From assembly GCA_002332905.1 (NCBI GenBank), contig DDAM01000023.1, forward strand, positions 1 to 64,000: a stretch of 64,000 bases of DNA, written 5' to 3'. Made by a program: the position numbers and the translations under genes. Below are positions 43,734 to 53,304 of the stretch, piece after piece. Source of the stretch: Firmicutes bacterium UBA2058 (GTDB taxonomy: Bacteria > Bacillota > Clostridia > Tissierellales > Sedimentibacteraceae). Under the pieces are notes generated by a model, which made no database searches, was not told the origin of the DNA, and worked only from the letters and a program-made list of their open reading frames with translations. Position 1 is the stretch's first letter. The number at the start of each line of letters is the position of its first letter.

Positions 43734-44782
43734 AAAAGCTATTAACCTATATAGGTGTGTTTATTGTAATTACCGCTTTTATGTTTTTGTTTTTCAGTAA
43801 AAACTTTCCGACTGACATAGCTGAGCTTTGCCTAAATGGTGTGGCAAACCCTGAGCAGGTAGATAAAGCTATGAAAGAAATTTCGATATATGATTATCTT
43901 AATATTTACGATATTTTTAGCTGTGATGAAAATGTTAGTGTATATTCGGGTAATATAAATATTTTATTGAAGAAATCAGATATAGAAGAGCACGGTATAA
44001 CTTTTAATGACAATGAGGTCATAATGGGAGACAGGTATATTGAAAAACAGTTCAAGTATAATCTTCTGGGAGAAAGGTACATATCATCCTTCGGTGAGTA
44101 TGATGTCAATTGTATTATAAAAAATAATGACAGGGTGTATTACAGAGATTTGAACATTTTGCAAAATACAGACGTCAAGAGCCAAAAAATATATTTGTCG
44201 CTTATCAGTGAAAAAAAACTACCCATAAATTACAGCAATACTGTTGACATATTGAAGTATTATGGCATAAATGTATCAAAAAGCATTTACTATGCAGATG
44301 TAATTAATTTCTATCAAAAACTGTTAATTTTACTGTTAATATCGGCACTAGTAATTGTATTTATTAAGTTAGTAGCCTATACCAAAAACAGTGCTAAGCA
44401 ACTGTTAGAATTTCAAAGTTCATCAAAGTATGATTTAGAGCTTAGAGAATTTATATTTAAACCAAATAATATTAAATTAATTTTGAAGGTATTTTTTGAG
44501 GTGCTTATACAGATATTAATAGGTGTTGCAACACTATGGTTGACTATTGTATTTTTAAATACACAAATGTCATATGGCGTTGATTTCACTTCATTAAAAA
44601 GCATAACTGACTCAATAAATGCCTTTGCAAGACTTATAAAATATTACATAGCAAATGGTTTTACAAATATTTCATTAGCTATAGTTAACTGCATTATCAT
44701 TTATTTGTTGACATTCTTTGTTATTTTAATAATTAACGCTACTAAGATTATTATAAAAATAAAAGAAAAAAAACAAAATTAA
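43730..44782 (+). CDS. FtsX/MacB-like four-TM membrane protein, cassette 2
   Basis: This 350-aa protein is a paralogue of 33829-34875 with the same layout: helix 1 (4-22), outer domain, then helices near 196-216, 250-276 and 314-340. Conserved elements are DYLNIYDIF, SVYSGNINI and FNDNEVIMGDRY. A cluster YDLELREF just before the third helix is shared by both copies and may be a cytosolic coupling segment. It overlaps the adaptor gene by ATGA. No known family name can be assigned safely. Confidence 0.6.
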   Translation: MKKLLTYIGVFIVITAFMFLFFSKNFPTDIAELCLNGVANPEQVDKAMKEISIYDYLNIYDIFSCDENVSVYSGNINILLKKSDIEEHGITFNDNEVIMGDRYIEKQFKYNLLGERYISSFGEYDVNCIIKNNDRVYYRDLNILQNTDVKSQKIYLSLISEKKLPINYSNTVDILKYYGINVSKSIYYADVINFYQKLLILLLISALVIVFIKLVAYTKNSAKQLLEFQSSSKYDLELREFIFKPNNIKLILKVFFEVLIQILIGVATLWLTIVFLNTQMSYGVDFTSLKSITDSINAFARLIKYYIANGFTNISLAIVNCIIIYLLTFFVILIINATKIIIKIKEKKQN

Positions 44783-44796
44783 TGTTTCTCTCATAG

Positions 44797-44820
44797 AGTG
44801 AACGTAGTTCACTTTTTTTA
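44797..44820 (+). terminator. terminator of cassette 2
   Basis: AGTGAAC (44797-44803) pairs with GTTCACT (44807-44813) around GTA, followed by a T-run. Confidence 0.75.
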
Positions 44821-44850
44821 TATTGTCATTTTAATGACTTTTTACTTTTC

Positions 44851-44879
44851 TTGCAAAATAATACCAATACCTTTATAAT
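44851..44879 (+). promoter_or_regulatory. promoter of the GH65 phosphorylase operon
   Basis: TTGCAA (44851-44856) and TATAAT (44874-44879) are 17 bp apart. With the terminator before it, the sugar-enzyme genes are transcribed separately from cassette 2. No catabolite-repression site was recognised. Confidence 0.65.
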
Positions 44880-44911
44880 AAGATAAAAGTATATTTATGA
44901 GGTGCTTCTAT

Positions 44912-47233
44912 ATGATAAGGGATAAATTTTCGGATAAAATTAAAGATTTAATAAGTGAGGATGAATGGTTAATTGTTCAAGATGAGTATAATCCTAAGGA
45001 TAATTTAGTATATGAAACAAACTTTGCTTTAACTAACGGATATATGTGTACTAGAGCTTCATATGAAGAAGGAACTAAAATATCATTGCCAACAACATTT
45101 ATAGCAGGAATATTTGATAAATCAGAAGCATTTATGAGAGAGTTAGCCAATACTCCAGATTGGTTAGGCTTAAAGTTATATAATGAGAGAGACTTAATAG
45201 GTATAGAAGAATGCAAAATAATTGAATTTATTAGAGTTCTTGATATGAAAAAATCAATCTTGTTTAAAAGATACATACTAAAAGATTCAGAAAATAGAGA
45301 AACTTTAATTGAAGGATATAGATTTATAAGTAGAAATAATTTACATAGAGCTGCTATAAGATTATATGTTACACCATTGAATTATTCAGGAATAATGGAA
45401 ATGGAAAATATTATTGATGGAACAGTGTTAAATTTTAAAGATTTTCCGAGATTTAGAGTTAAGCACCTTGAAACTCTAGAAGTATCAGATTTAAATAGAA
45501 AAGGTTGCTATATAGAAACTAGAACTAGAGATTTTAAAACAAATATAGGGACAGGCTGTATAGTAAAAGTATCTAAATTAAATCAAGATGTGAGTATTAT
45601 AAAAAATAAACGATACTCCTCTTTTGGTGAGGTTGCATTGGAGTTTAACGATTTTGATGTTAAGGAAAAAGAAACTATAGTAATTGATAAAATGGCAAGT
45701 GTATATACAGAGAGGGATATACAAAAAGAAAATATTAAATCAACTATTGATAATGAACTTACAAATTTTTCAAATGACGGTATCGACCATGAATTATATA
45801 AACATATAAAAATATATGAAGATATGTGGCAATATGCAAATATTAAGATATCTGGTGATGATTTAATAGATAAAGGGCTTAGATTTAATATATTCCATCT
45901 TATGAGTACTGCCAATAAACATGATGATAAAGTAAGCCTTGGAGCTAAATTGTTACATGGAGAAGAATATGGTGGACATGCTTACTGGGATACAGAAATA
46001 TTTATGCTTCCTTTTTTTATATTTACAGCACCTGATGTAGCTAAAAATTTATTAAAATATAGATACTATTTACTAGACGCAGCAAGACAAAATGCTATTA
46101 GTGAAGGATACAAAGGTGCAAAATATCCTTGGGAATCAGCAGATGATGGTAAAGAGCAATGCCCTCAATGGACTATAGAGCCAGATGGTTCATGCTACAG
46201 ATGTTATGTGGCTGATTATGAGCATCATGTGACAGCTGATATAGCATATGGAGTATATAGTTATTATAAATATACAGATGATGTAGATTTTATGATAAAT
46301 TATGGTGCAGAGATATTATTAGAAACAGCTAGATTTTGGGTGTCTAGATGTAATTATAACGAAAAACTTGACAAATATGAAATTTTACAAGTTACAGGAC
46401 CTGATGAATGGCATGAGCCTGTTGACAATAATTGCTATACTAATTATTTAGCAAAATGGAACATAGAAAAGGCATTTGAAATATTAGATTTATTAAAAGC
46501 TAGCTATGAATCCTCTTATCAAAATATAATTTCTAAGATAGTATTAGAAGAGGCTGAACTAAGAGAGTGGAAAAATGTTAGTGAAAAAATATATATTCCT
46601 TTTAATGAAAAAGACAAATTAATGGAACAATTTGATGGCTATTTTAAACTTCATGACTTTGTTATAACTGAGTACGATAAAAACGATATGCCGATTATAC
46701 CAAGCAAAGCAAGAGAAGTAGGTATAAAAAATACATGTATTAACAAGCAGGCAGATGTAGTAATGTTAATGTTTCTTTTAAATAATGAGTTTGATAAAGA
46801 AATACAAAAAATAAATTATGACTATTATGAGAAAAGAACTTCACATCGTTCATCACTAAGTCCTAGTATATTTTCAATTATGGGCCTTAGAGTAGGTAAT
46901 GATTCTATGGCATATAAGTATTTGAGACGTTCATGCTTAGTTGATTTGCATAATAATCAAAATAACACTAGAGAAGGAATCCACGCAGCTTCTTGTGGAG
47001 GAACGTGGCAAAGTGTAATATTTGGTTTTGCAGGCATGAGTATAGATGAAAATGGTATAATTAATTTTAATCCTTGTCTTCCTCCACATTGGGAAAATGT
47101 CGAATTTAAAATAAATTATAGAGGCTCAATTATAGATATAGTTTTATCAAATTCAGATATAAGTGCTAAACTACTAAAAGAAAATAAAGAAAAAATTAAA
47201 TTAAAATTTAAATCTGATGATATCTATTTGTAG
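44912..47233 (+). CDS. glycoside hydrolase family 65 disaccharide phosphorylase
   Basis: This 773-aa cytosolic enzyme cleaves an alpha-glucosidic disaccharide with phosphate, releasing beta-glucose 1-phosphate. The general-acid motif TGPDEWHEPVDNNCYTNYLA lies near residue 505, KQADVVMLMF near 605, and the phosphate-site block HRSSLSPSIFSIMGL near 640. Substrate within GH65 (maltose, trehalose, kojibiose, nigerose and others) cannot be read off reliably; EWHEP instead of the more usual EYHE or EFHE may be informative. GAGGTG supports ATG 44912 over 44897. The adjacent beta-phosphoglucomutase is the standard partner. The transporters upstream could supply substrate. Confidence 0.88.
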   Translation: MIRDKFSDKIKDLISEDEWLIVQDEYNPKDNLVYETNFALTNGYMCTRASYEEGTKISLPTTFIAGIFDKSEAFMRELANTPDWLGLKLYNERDLIGIEECKIIEFIRVLDMKKSILFKRYILKDSENRETLIEGYRFISRNNLHRAAIRLYVTPLNYSGIMEMENIIDGTVLNFKDFPRFRVKHLETLEVSDLNRKGCYIETRTRDFKTNIGTGCIVKVSKLNQDVSIIKNKRYSSFGEVALEFNDFDVKEKETIVIDKMASVYTERDIQKENIKSTIDNELTNFSNDGIDHELYKHIKIYEDMWQYANIKISGDDLIDKGLRFNIFHLMSTANKHDDKVSLGAKLLHGEEYGGHAYWDTEIFMLPFFIFTAPDVAKNLLKYRYYLLDAARQNAISEGYKGAKYPWESADDGKEQCPQWTIEPDGSCYRCYVADYEHHVTADIAYGVYSYYKYTDDVDFMINYGAEILLETARFWVSRCNYNEKLDKYEILQVTGPDEWHEPVDNNCYTNYLAKWNIEKAFEILDLLKASYESSYQNIISKIVLEEAELREWKNVSEKIYIPFNEKDKLMEQFDGYFKLHDFVITEYDKNDMPIIPSKAREVGIKNTCINKQADVVMLMFLLNNEFDKEIQKINYDYYEKRTSHRSSLSPSIFSIMGLRVGNDSMAYKYLRRSCLVDLHNNQNNTREGIHAASCGGTWQSVIFGFAGMSIDENGIINFNPCLPPHWENVEFKINYRGSIIDIVLSNSDISAKLLKENKEKIKLKFKSDDIYL

Positions 47234-47246
47234 AAAGGGTATTAAG

Positions 47247-47903
47247 ATGGACATAAATCTGAAATATATAAAAGGAATTATTTTTGATCTTGACGGTGTT
47301 ATTTGTCACACAGATAAATATCATTATCTATCATGGAAAAAAGTAGCTGACGAACTTGATATCGAATTTGACGAGAAAATTAATAATAGACTTCGAGGTG
47401 TTTCTAGGATGAAGAGCCTTGAAATTATCTTAGAAAAAAGTATCAAAAGCTATAATGACTATGAAAAAAATCAGATTGCTGAGAAAAAGAATTCAATTTA
47501 TAGACAATATCTAATGACTATGACTCCTAATGATATTTGTAGAGACGTACATGATACATTATATTTACTAAGAGACAAAGGGTATTACTTAGCAATTGGT
47601 TCTTCGAGTAGAAATGCAAAACTCATACTTGAAAAGACACAACTTCTTAACGTGTTTGATGCAATATCGGATGGTACAAATATCACGCACTCGAAACCCG
47701 ATCCAGAAGTATTTCTAAAAGCAGCAGAAATGCTTAATTTACCTCCAAATAATTGTATGGTGATAGAGGATGCTATTTCAGGTATAATTGCAGGAAATAA
47801 TGCTAAAATGATTACAATTGCCATAGGGGATGCAAATAATTCCAAAATTTCTACATATAACATTGAAAAGCTATCAGATATAATTTCTATTTTAGAAGGC
47901 TAA
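47247..47903 (+). CDS. pgmB: beta-phosphoglucomutase
   Basis: This 218-aa HAD-family enzyme turns beta-glucose 1-phosphate into glucose 6-phosphate. It has the nucleophile motif FDLDGVICHTDKYHYLSWK, the substrate-loop signature RLRGVSRMKSLEIIL, GSSSRNAKLIL (Ser/Lys region) and KPDPEVFLKAA with IEDAISGI. The frame opens at 47217 inside the phosphorylase gene, but AAAGGG before ATG 47247 gives the expected N-terminus. It completes the phosphorolytic route started by the gene upstream, saving one ATP per disaccharide. Confidence 0.93.
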   Translation: MDINLKYIKGIIFDLDGVICHTDKYHYLSWKKVADELDIEFDEKINNRLRGVSRMKSLEIILEKSIKSYNDYEKNQIAEKKNSIYRQYLMTMTPNDICRDVHDTLYLLRDKGYYLAIGSSSRNAKLILEKTQLLNVFDAISDGTNITHSKPDPEVFLKAAEMLNLPPNNCMVIEDAISGIIAGNNAKMITIAIGDANNSKISTYNIEKLSDIISILEG

Positions 47904-47910
47904 TGATGAA

Positions 47911-47945
47911 GGGAGAAATAATTTAATTATTTCTCTCTTGCTATT
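47911..47945. terminator. terminator after pgmB
   Basis: GGGAGAAATAATT (47911-47923) pairs with AATTATTTCTCTC (47925-47937); T-rich sequence follows. Confidence 0.6.
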
Positions 47946-47960
47946 TAAATAAATCTTGTA

Positions 47961-49922
47961 CTAAATATCGTTAGTTACTAAAACGCCTTTAGGTATAAGC
48001 ATATTTTTTTGTATTATTTTACTTATATCTTCTGATACTGCTTCGTATGATGATTGGTATTTTTCTGGCATAATAATTTTAGCTGACACTTGTCCATCTG
48101 AATAGAATAAAGTTGTATTAAATATACCTTTTTCTTCAATATCAAGTATTATGGTTACTTTTAGTATAGTATCTAAAAATTCTTCAATCATACTTCCTTT
48201 ATCATCATTTATCTTTTTTTCCTTACTTACAAATATCTCTGATAAAATATTAGCTCCATTATATAAAAGTGGAATAAAGAGATGCTTGTATATAATATTA
48301 ACATCATTTTTTGAAATTAATGATAGTAGAATGTTTTCAAATGTTGTCTTATTTAAGTCATTGCTGCTAAATTTTATTCCACTATCTAATAGTCTTAAAA
48401 ATGAAGTTATACCTTCGTTAGCTTCCTGTTTTGATATGATTTTACTAGCTAATTCATATTTCATATATAAGGCTTGTTCATTATCGATAATTTTATTGTA
48501 TTCAAGATGTTTAAAAAATTCTATTACTTGTTTATTAAACTCACTAGCTGTACCAAGTTTAAGCCTTAGAAGATTATGAGTTAAAGCTGATAAAGTGTTT
48601 TTAGGCAAAATAGGATTATTCTTAAGCAAAATAGGCATAATTTCTTTTTCATATAAATTTAATAATAGTTCGCATTTGTTTTTTGAAACATCACCATATA
48701 TAAGCTTTTCTAATATGTTATTTGCAACCTTATCAAACAAAAAAACAATTTGCTCTTTTACTTCCTTTGTATATACATCATTTGTTAAAATTTCTTTTTT
48801 TATGCTATCAAAAATTATTAAAATATCTGTTACATTTTGAGAATTTATATTGCTAAGAGCATTTGAAATAGATCTAGGAATAGAATCCTTTAGTCCTAGG
48901 ATAAATTTAACTATATCATCAACACCTTTTTCAATGATGTTGCTTTCATTTTTACTAATATTTTGTGCTAATTTAAGTATCATTTCTATATTAGCTGATT
49001 GCTTTCTTGTGTCAGATGACCATATAAGTTTATCTAAACCATTTTCACTTTGCGTTGATTTTATATTTTTTATTTCAGTCTCTAAGGCATCAAACAATGC
49101 TTTTATATCCTTAGGTAGCTCTGCATTTGAGTTTTTTAGCGCTTTTACTATTGTATTAACAACGTCAATTGTATCCTCTGATACTTGTTCTTTAGGCATA
49201 AAGATATTAAGTGGTTCATCATTTTTAAAATTATCCTTAGTACCAACTAAATCAAGCATATAAGATAATATAACCTTTAATTTTTCTCTTTCTGGTAAAT
49301 TTAAATTAAAAGCAGATAGCAAAAAAATATTTAATTTATTCACAGAATTATTAGCTAATAATTCGAAAAGCTTATTTTTTATATCTTCAGGCAGGGTAGA
49401 TAGTATATCTTTAAATACTGAATTAACACCTGAAGCATTTTCTATTTGAGTAAAGTAGTAATCAAATATTTTCAAAAATTCACATATACTATTTTTTAGT
49501 TTTATATCATTTGATTCTAATAAAATTCTATTAAGCGCATCAAAAAACTCTCCTGAGAATTTGCTGGAGTCATTTAGAACTGATTTTATATATTCACCAA
49601 GCTTTGAATCATCCATTGTTATTGCATTAATAAAATTATCATAGGCTTCTTTTAGTATTGGATTTGAATTTATAGCAATTTCTCTAAATTGCTCGTTGTA
49701 TAAAACCTTTTTTACGAAAGAAAATAAGTCAGTATAACTCTTAATTTGTAGGCTTGAGGTTGTATTTGAATAACTATCTGACTTTAAAAAACTATTGTAT
49801 GCATTATCTATATCTTCAATAGTTACAACTTTTTCTGTATTTATAATAGGTATATTTGGTTGAATATTATTGGTTTTATAATTTTTATTACTTGTGACAT
49901 TAGAATTCACATTAATATTCAT
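47961..49922 (-). CDS. large cytosolic helical protein of unknown function, possible FliK-like C-terminus
   Basis: This 653-aa protein lacks a signal peptide or membrane helix. It starts Asn-rich (MNINVNSNVTSNKNYKTNN), then is a long run of predicted amphipathic helices. The last 70 residues (IILDIEEKGIFNTTLFYSDG, then QVSAKIIMPE) follow the pattern of the flagellar hook-length protein FliK C-terminal domain, in which a glutamate-glycine turn precedes two strands. That resemblance is weak and no other flagellar genes are present. It stands alone between pgmB and purH. Confidence 0.5.
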   Translation of the reverse strand: MNINVNSNVTSNKNYKTNNIQPNIPIINTEKVVTIEDIDNAYNSFLKSDSYSNTTSSLQIKSYTDLFSFVKKVLYNEQFREIAINSNPILKEAYDNFINAITMDDSKLGEYIKSVLNDSSKFSGEFFDALNRILLESNDIKLKNSICEFLKIFDYYFTQIENASGVNSVFKDILSTLPEDIKNKLFELLANNSVNKLNIFLLSAFNLNLPEREKLKVILSYMLDLVGTKDNFKNDEPLNIFMPKEQVSEDTIDVVNTIVKALKNSNAELPKDIKALFDALETEIKNIKSTQSENGLDKLIWSSDTRKQSANIEMILKLAQNISKNESNIIEKGVDDIVKFILGLKDSIPRSISNALSNINSQNVTDILIIFDSIKKEILTNDVYTKEVKEQIVFLFDKVANNILEKLIYGDVSKNKCELLLNLYEKEIMPILLKNNPILPKNTLSALTHNLLRLKLGTASEFNKQVIEFFKHLEYNKIIDNEQALYMKYELASKIISKQEANEGITSFLRLLDSGIKFSSNDLNKTTFENILLSLISKNDVNIIYKHLFIPLLYNGANILSEIFVSKEKKINDDKGSMIEEFLDTILKVTIILDIEEKGIFNTTLFYSDGQVSAKIIMPEKYQSSYEAVSEDISKIIQKNMLIPKGVLVTNDI

Positions 49923-50023
49923 TTAATCACCTTTTTCCTTAATATTACTTCTATGTAAGATATATCGGCAAATGTGAAGAAATATTTAAACATAAACTAT
50001 TTAGAATAAAAAGTTTGTTAGGC

Positions 50024-50063
50024 ATAAAAAAAGAGCTACCATTTCACACAAATGGTAGCTCTT
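50024..50063 (-). terminator. terminator of the pur operon after purH
   Basis: On the minus strand AAGAGCTACCATTT (50063-50050) pairs perfectly with AAATGGTAGCTCTT (50044-50031), followed by seven T. Confidence 0.88.
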
Positions 50064-50067
50064 GTTC

Positions 50068-51621
50068 CTAGTGTTTAAAATGTCTCATGTTTGTAAATAA
50101 CATAGATAGATTATATTTGTTACAAGCGTCGATTACCTCTTCATCACGCACCGAGCCGCCTGGTTGAATAATTGCAGTTATGCCTGCCTTATGTGCTTCT
50201 TCTATGCAGTCAGTAAATGGAAAAAATGCATCTGAAGCTAATGAAGCTCCTTTTAGTATTTCAGGACCTAAATGCTCGTTAGCATGATCAATAGCTTGCT
50301 TGCAAGCCCAGATACGGCTAACCTGTCCAGTGCCGATTCCAATAGACTGACCATCTTTAACTAAAACTATTGCATTTGACTTAGCATGTTTAACTATTTT
50401 CCAAGCGATTTTAAGGTCATTATATTCATTTTCCTTTGGAGAACTGTGAGTAATTGTCTTTAATTCTTCATCGCAATATGTTTCTGAATCTATAGATTGT
50501 ACAAGTAACCCACCAGCTACTTTTTTACATTCCAAAGTATTTTTAGGCTGCTTTTTAGTTATGTTTTTGATTTCCAAAATTCTAATATTTTTCTTTCCGG
50601 TTAATATTCCAATAGCTTCATCAGTAAATGAAGGAGCAGCAATGATTTCAGCAAATATTTTATTTATTTCTGTTGCAGTTTGTTTGTCTATTTCTCTGTT
50701 AGCAACAACGATTCCACCATATATTGATACAGGGTCAGCTTTATAGGCTTTTACATATGCATCATGTATATTATCTGCAACACCAACTCCACAAGGATTT
50801 GAGTGCTTGCAGGCTACAACAGCTGGCATATCAAATTCCTTTAGAAGCTCTAATGCGCCGTTAGCATCATTTATATTGTTGTAAGATAATTCTTTCCCAT
50901 GTAATTGATTAGCGGATGGTAAGAATCCTTCTGTATTTTTAATCTCCTTATAAAAGGCTGCTTGTTGGTGAGGGTTTTCACCATATCTCATTTCTTGAAC
51001 TTTTTCAAATGTCATAGTGAAGTTGTTAGGAAGACTTTCATCTTTTCTTTGCTGTCTTAAATAATTTGCGATTAATGTATCATACTGTGCAGTATGCTCA
51101 AACACTTTAGCACATAAATAAAATTTAGTGTCTAATGAAACTTGACCATTAGTCTTTATTTCATCAATTATTGTGTCATAATCAGAAGGATCAATAACTA
51201 CAGCTACATCTTGATAGTTTTTAGAAGCAGCTCTAAGCATTGTAGGACCACCTATATCTATGTTTTCTATAGCTTCAGCCAATGTAACACCATCCTTTAA
51301 TATAGTTTGTTTAAATGGATATAAATTAACTACAACAATATCAATTGGCTCAACATTTAGATTTTTTATTTGCTTCATATGTTCAGGATTAGAACGCATA
51401 GCTAAAAGTCCTGCATGAATATTTGGATGTAGAGTTTTTACTCTCCCATCTAAGCATTCTGGAAAACCTGTTATTTCAGATATCCCGATTACTTTTAAGC
51501 CAGCATTTTGAAGTGCTGTAGCAGTTCCACCAGTAGATATTATTTCTACACCTAATTCATCCAATTTTTTGGCAAATTCAACTATGCCATTTTTATCAGA
51601 AACACTTATTAATGCTCTCAT
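50068..51621 (-). CDS. purH: bifunctional AICAR transformylase / IMP cyclohydrolase
   Basis: This 517-aa enzyme performs the last two steps to IMP. The N-terminal cyclohydrolase (MGS-like fold, 1-about 195) begins RALISVSDKNGIVEFAKKL and has ISTGGTA. The C-terminal transformylase has VACKHSNPCGVG with the catalytic Lys-His pair and EVIAAPSF-type block EIIAAPSFTDEA. Its ATG directly touches the purN stop, so translation is coupled. It is the final gene of this operon; purD, usually next, is missing here. Confidence 0.96.
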   Translation of the reverse strand: MRALISVSDKNGIVEFAKKLDELGVEIISTGGTATALQNAGLKVIGISEITGFPECLDGRVKTLHPNIHAGLLAMRSNPEHMKQIKNLNVEPIDIVVVNLYPFKQTILKDGVTLAEAIENIDIGGPTMLRAASKNYQDVAVVIDPSDYDTIIDEIKTNGQVSLDTKFYLCAKVFEHTAQYDTLIANYLRQQRKDESLPNNFTMTFEKVQEMRYGENPHQQAAFYKEIKNTEGFLPSANQLHGKELSYNNINDANGALELLKEFDMPAVVACKHSNPCGVGVADNIHDAYVKAYKADPVSIYGGIVVANREIDKQTATEINKIFAEIIAAPSFTDEAIGILTGKKNIRILEIKNITKKQPKNTLECKKVAGGLLVQSIDSETYCDEELKTITHSSPKENEYNDLKIAWKIVKHAKSNAIVLVKDGQSIGIGTGQVSRIWACKQAIDHANEHLGPEILKGASLASDAFFPFTDCIEEAHKAGITAIIQPGGSVRDEEVIDACNKYNLSMLFTNMRHFKH

Positions 51622-52263
51622 TTATTCTTTTACCGTTACCTTTCTATCTGTAATTTGTATTTTACCATCACAAAATAGCTTTACAGCCTGTGGCAATATT
51701 TTATGTTCAATTTGTAGAACCTTTTTTTGCAGGCTTTCCGCTGTATCATTGTCATCAATAAATACAACATCTTGGAATATTATTGGACCTGTATCTGCAT
51801 TTTCATCTACAAAATGAACTGTAGCACCACTTACCTTAACACCGTATTTTATAGCCTCTTCATGAACCTTAATACCATAGTAGCCTTTGCCACAAAATGA
51901 AGGTATAAGAGAAGGGTGTATGTTTATAATTCTATTATTAAAAGTTTTTATAAATTGTGGGCTTAATATTTTTAAGTACCCGGCAAGAACAACTAAATCA
52001 ATATTTCTTTTAGTTAATTCTTCAATTATTTTATCATTGAATTCATTTATGTTTTCATAATTCTTAGCATTTACATATACAGCATCTATATTATTAAGTT
52101 TTGCTCTTTCAAGTCCATAAGCATCTTTTTTATTTGAGATTACAACCTCAATTTTTCCGTTAATATTGCCAAGCTTTATATTATCTATAATAGATTGAAG
52201 ATTAGTTCCACCACCAGATAACAATACCGCAATATTATGCGGTGCAATTTTTAGTTGTGGCAT
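51622..52263 (-). CDS. purN: phosphoribosylglycinamide formyltransferase
   Basis: This 213-aa enzyme transfers formyl from 10-formyl-THF to GAR. The phosphate loop reads VLLSGGGTNLQSIID. The catalytic block INIHPSLIPSFCGKGYYG contains the Asn-x-His pair, and SGATVHFVDENADTGPII supplies the Asp. It starts 13 bp inside purM. The N-terminus has about six residues more than usual (MPQLKIAPHN), and a later start is possible. Downstream it abuts purH. Confidence 0.95.
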   Translation of the reverse strand: MPQLKIAPHNIAVLLSGGGTNLQSIIDNIKLGNINGKIEVVISNKKDAYGLERAKLNNIDAVYVNAKNYENINEFNDKIIEELTKRNIDLVVLAGYLKILSPQFIKTFNNRIINIHPSLIPSFCGKGYYGIKVHEEAIKYGVKVSGATVHFVDENADTGPIIFQDVVFIDDNDTAESLQKKVLQIEHKILPQAVKLFCDGKIQITDRKVTVKE

Positions 52264-53291
52264 ATTTTTAATCCGCCTTCTCTTTTAACCATAACACCTA
52301 TTTTGACAGGTTTTTCGTCAATAGACTCCATATATGATATAATATCATCTGCATTATTTTTGTCAACAGCTAAAACCATTCCTATACCCATGTTAAATGT
52401 TCCATACATCTCATCTATATCGACATTTCCCTCTTTTTGCATAAGTTTAAATATTGGTAGAACGTTGATATTTTTTGTTTCAATATCTGCTGTAAGTCCT
52501 TCAGGAAACATACGAGGAATATTTTCGTAGAAGCCACCGCCAGTTATATTGCTCATACCATTTATTTCAAATTTGCTTATAAGATCAAGAATTAACTTTG
52601 GATATAATCTAGTAGGAGTTATAAGTGCCTCTCCTAATGTGCAATCTAATTCTTCTACATAATCATTAACATTATAATTTTTATGGTCAAAGAATATTTT
52701 TCTAACTAATGAATATCCGTTACTGTGAATACCACTTGAAGGGATTCCGATTAATATATCTCCTTCTTTAATAGTGCTACCATTTATAATTTTTTTCTTA
52801 TCAACTATACCTACACAAAATCCTGCAACATCATACTCGCCGTCACTATATAATCCAGGCATCTCAGCTGTTTCCCCACCAATTAGAGCACAACCTGACT
52901 TAACACAGCCATTAGCTATACCTTTTACTATATCAGCTGCCTTAGTCGGTTCTAATTTACCTGTAGCTATATAATCAAGGAAAAATAGAGGTTTTGCACC
53001 TTGACATATAACATCATTTACACACATTGCAACTGCATCTTCACCTATAGTATCATGTTTATCTGTCATAAATGCTATCATAAGCTTAGTACCAACACCA
53101 TCAGTTCCAGATACAAGTATTGGCTCTTCATATTCGTTTTTGTCCATTGCAAACATACCGCCAAAACCACCTATATCAGACATTACACCTTTGATATAAG
53201 TTTTTTTAACGCTGTCCTTAATTAGTCTTACAGTTTCATAACCAGCATGTACATCTACACCAGCTTCTTTATATGTTAATTTATCACTCAT
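52251..53291 (-). CDS. purM: phosphoribosylformylglycinamidine cyclo-ligase (AIR synthetase)
   Basis: This 346-aa enzyme closes the imidazole ring to form AIR with ATP. It shows the family blocks YKEAGVDVHAGYE at the start, VSGTDGVGTKL (ATP site), DDVICQGAKPLFFLDY-like VNDVICQGAKPLFFLDYIA, and GGETAEMPGLYSDGEYD. It has the normal length for the PurM superfamily dimer. It lies 13 bp after purF and overlaps purN. Confidence 0.96.
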   Translation of the reverse strand: MSDKLTYKEAGVDVHAGYETVRLIKDSVKKTYIKGVMSDIGGFGGMFAMDKNEYEEPILVSGTDGVGTKLMIAFMTDKHDTIGEDAVAMCVNDVICQGAKPLFFLDYIATGKLEPTKAADIVKGIANGCVKSGCALIGGETAEMPGLYSDGEYDVAGFCVGIVDKKKIINGSTIKEGDILIGIPSSGIHSNGYSLVRKIFFDHKNYNVNDYVEELDCTLGEALITPTRLYPKLILDLISKFEINGMSNITGGGFYENIPRMFPEGLTADIETKNINVLPIFKLMQKEGNVDIDEMYGTFNMGIGMVLAVDKNNADDIISYMESIDEKPVKIGVMVKREGGLKICHN

Positions 53292-53304
53292 TTTTAATCC
53301 TCCG

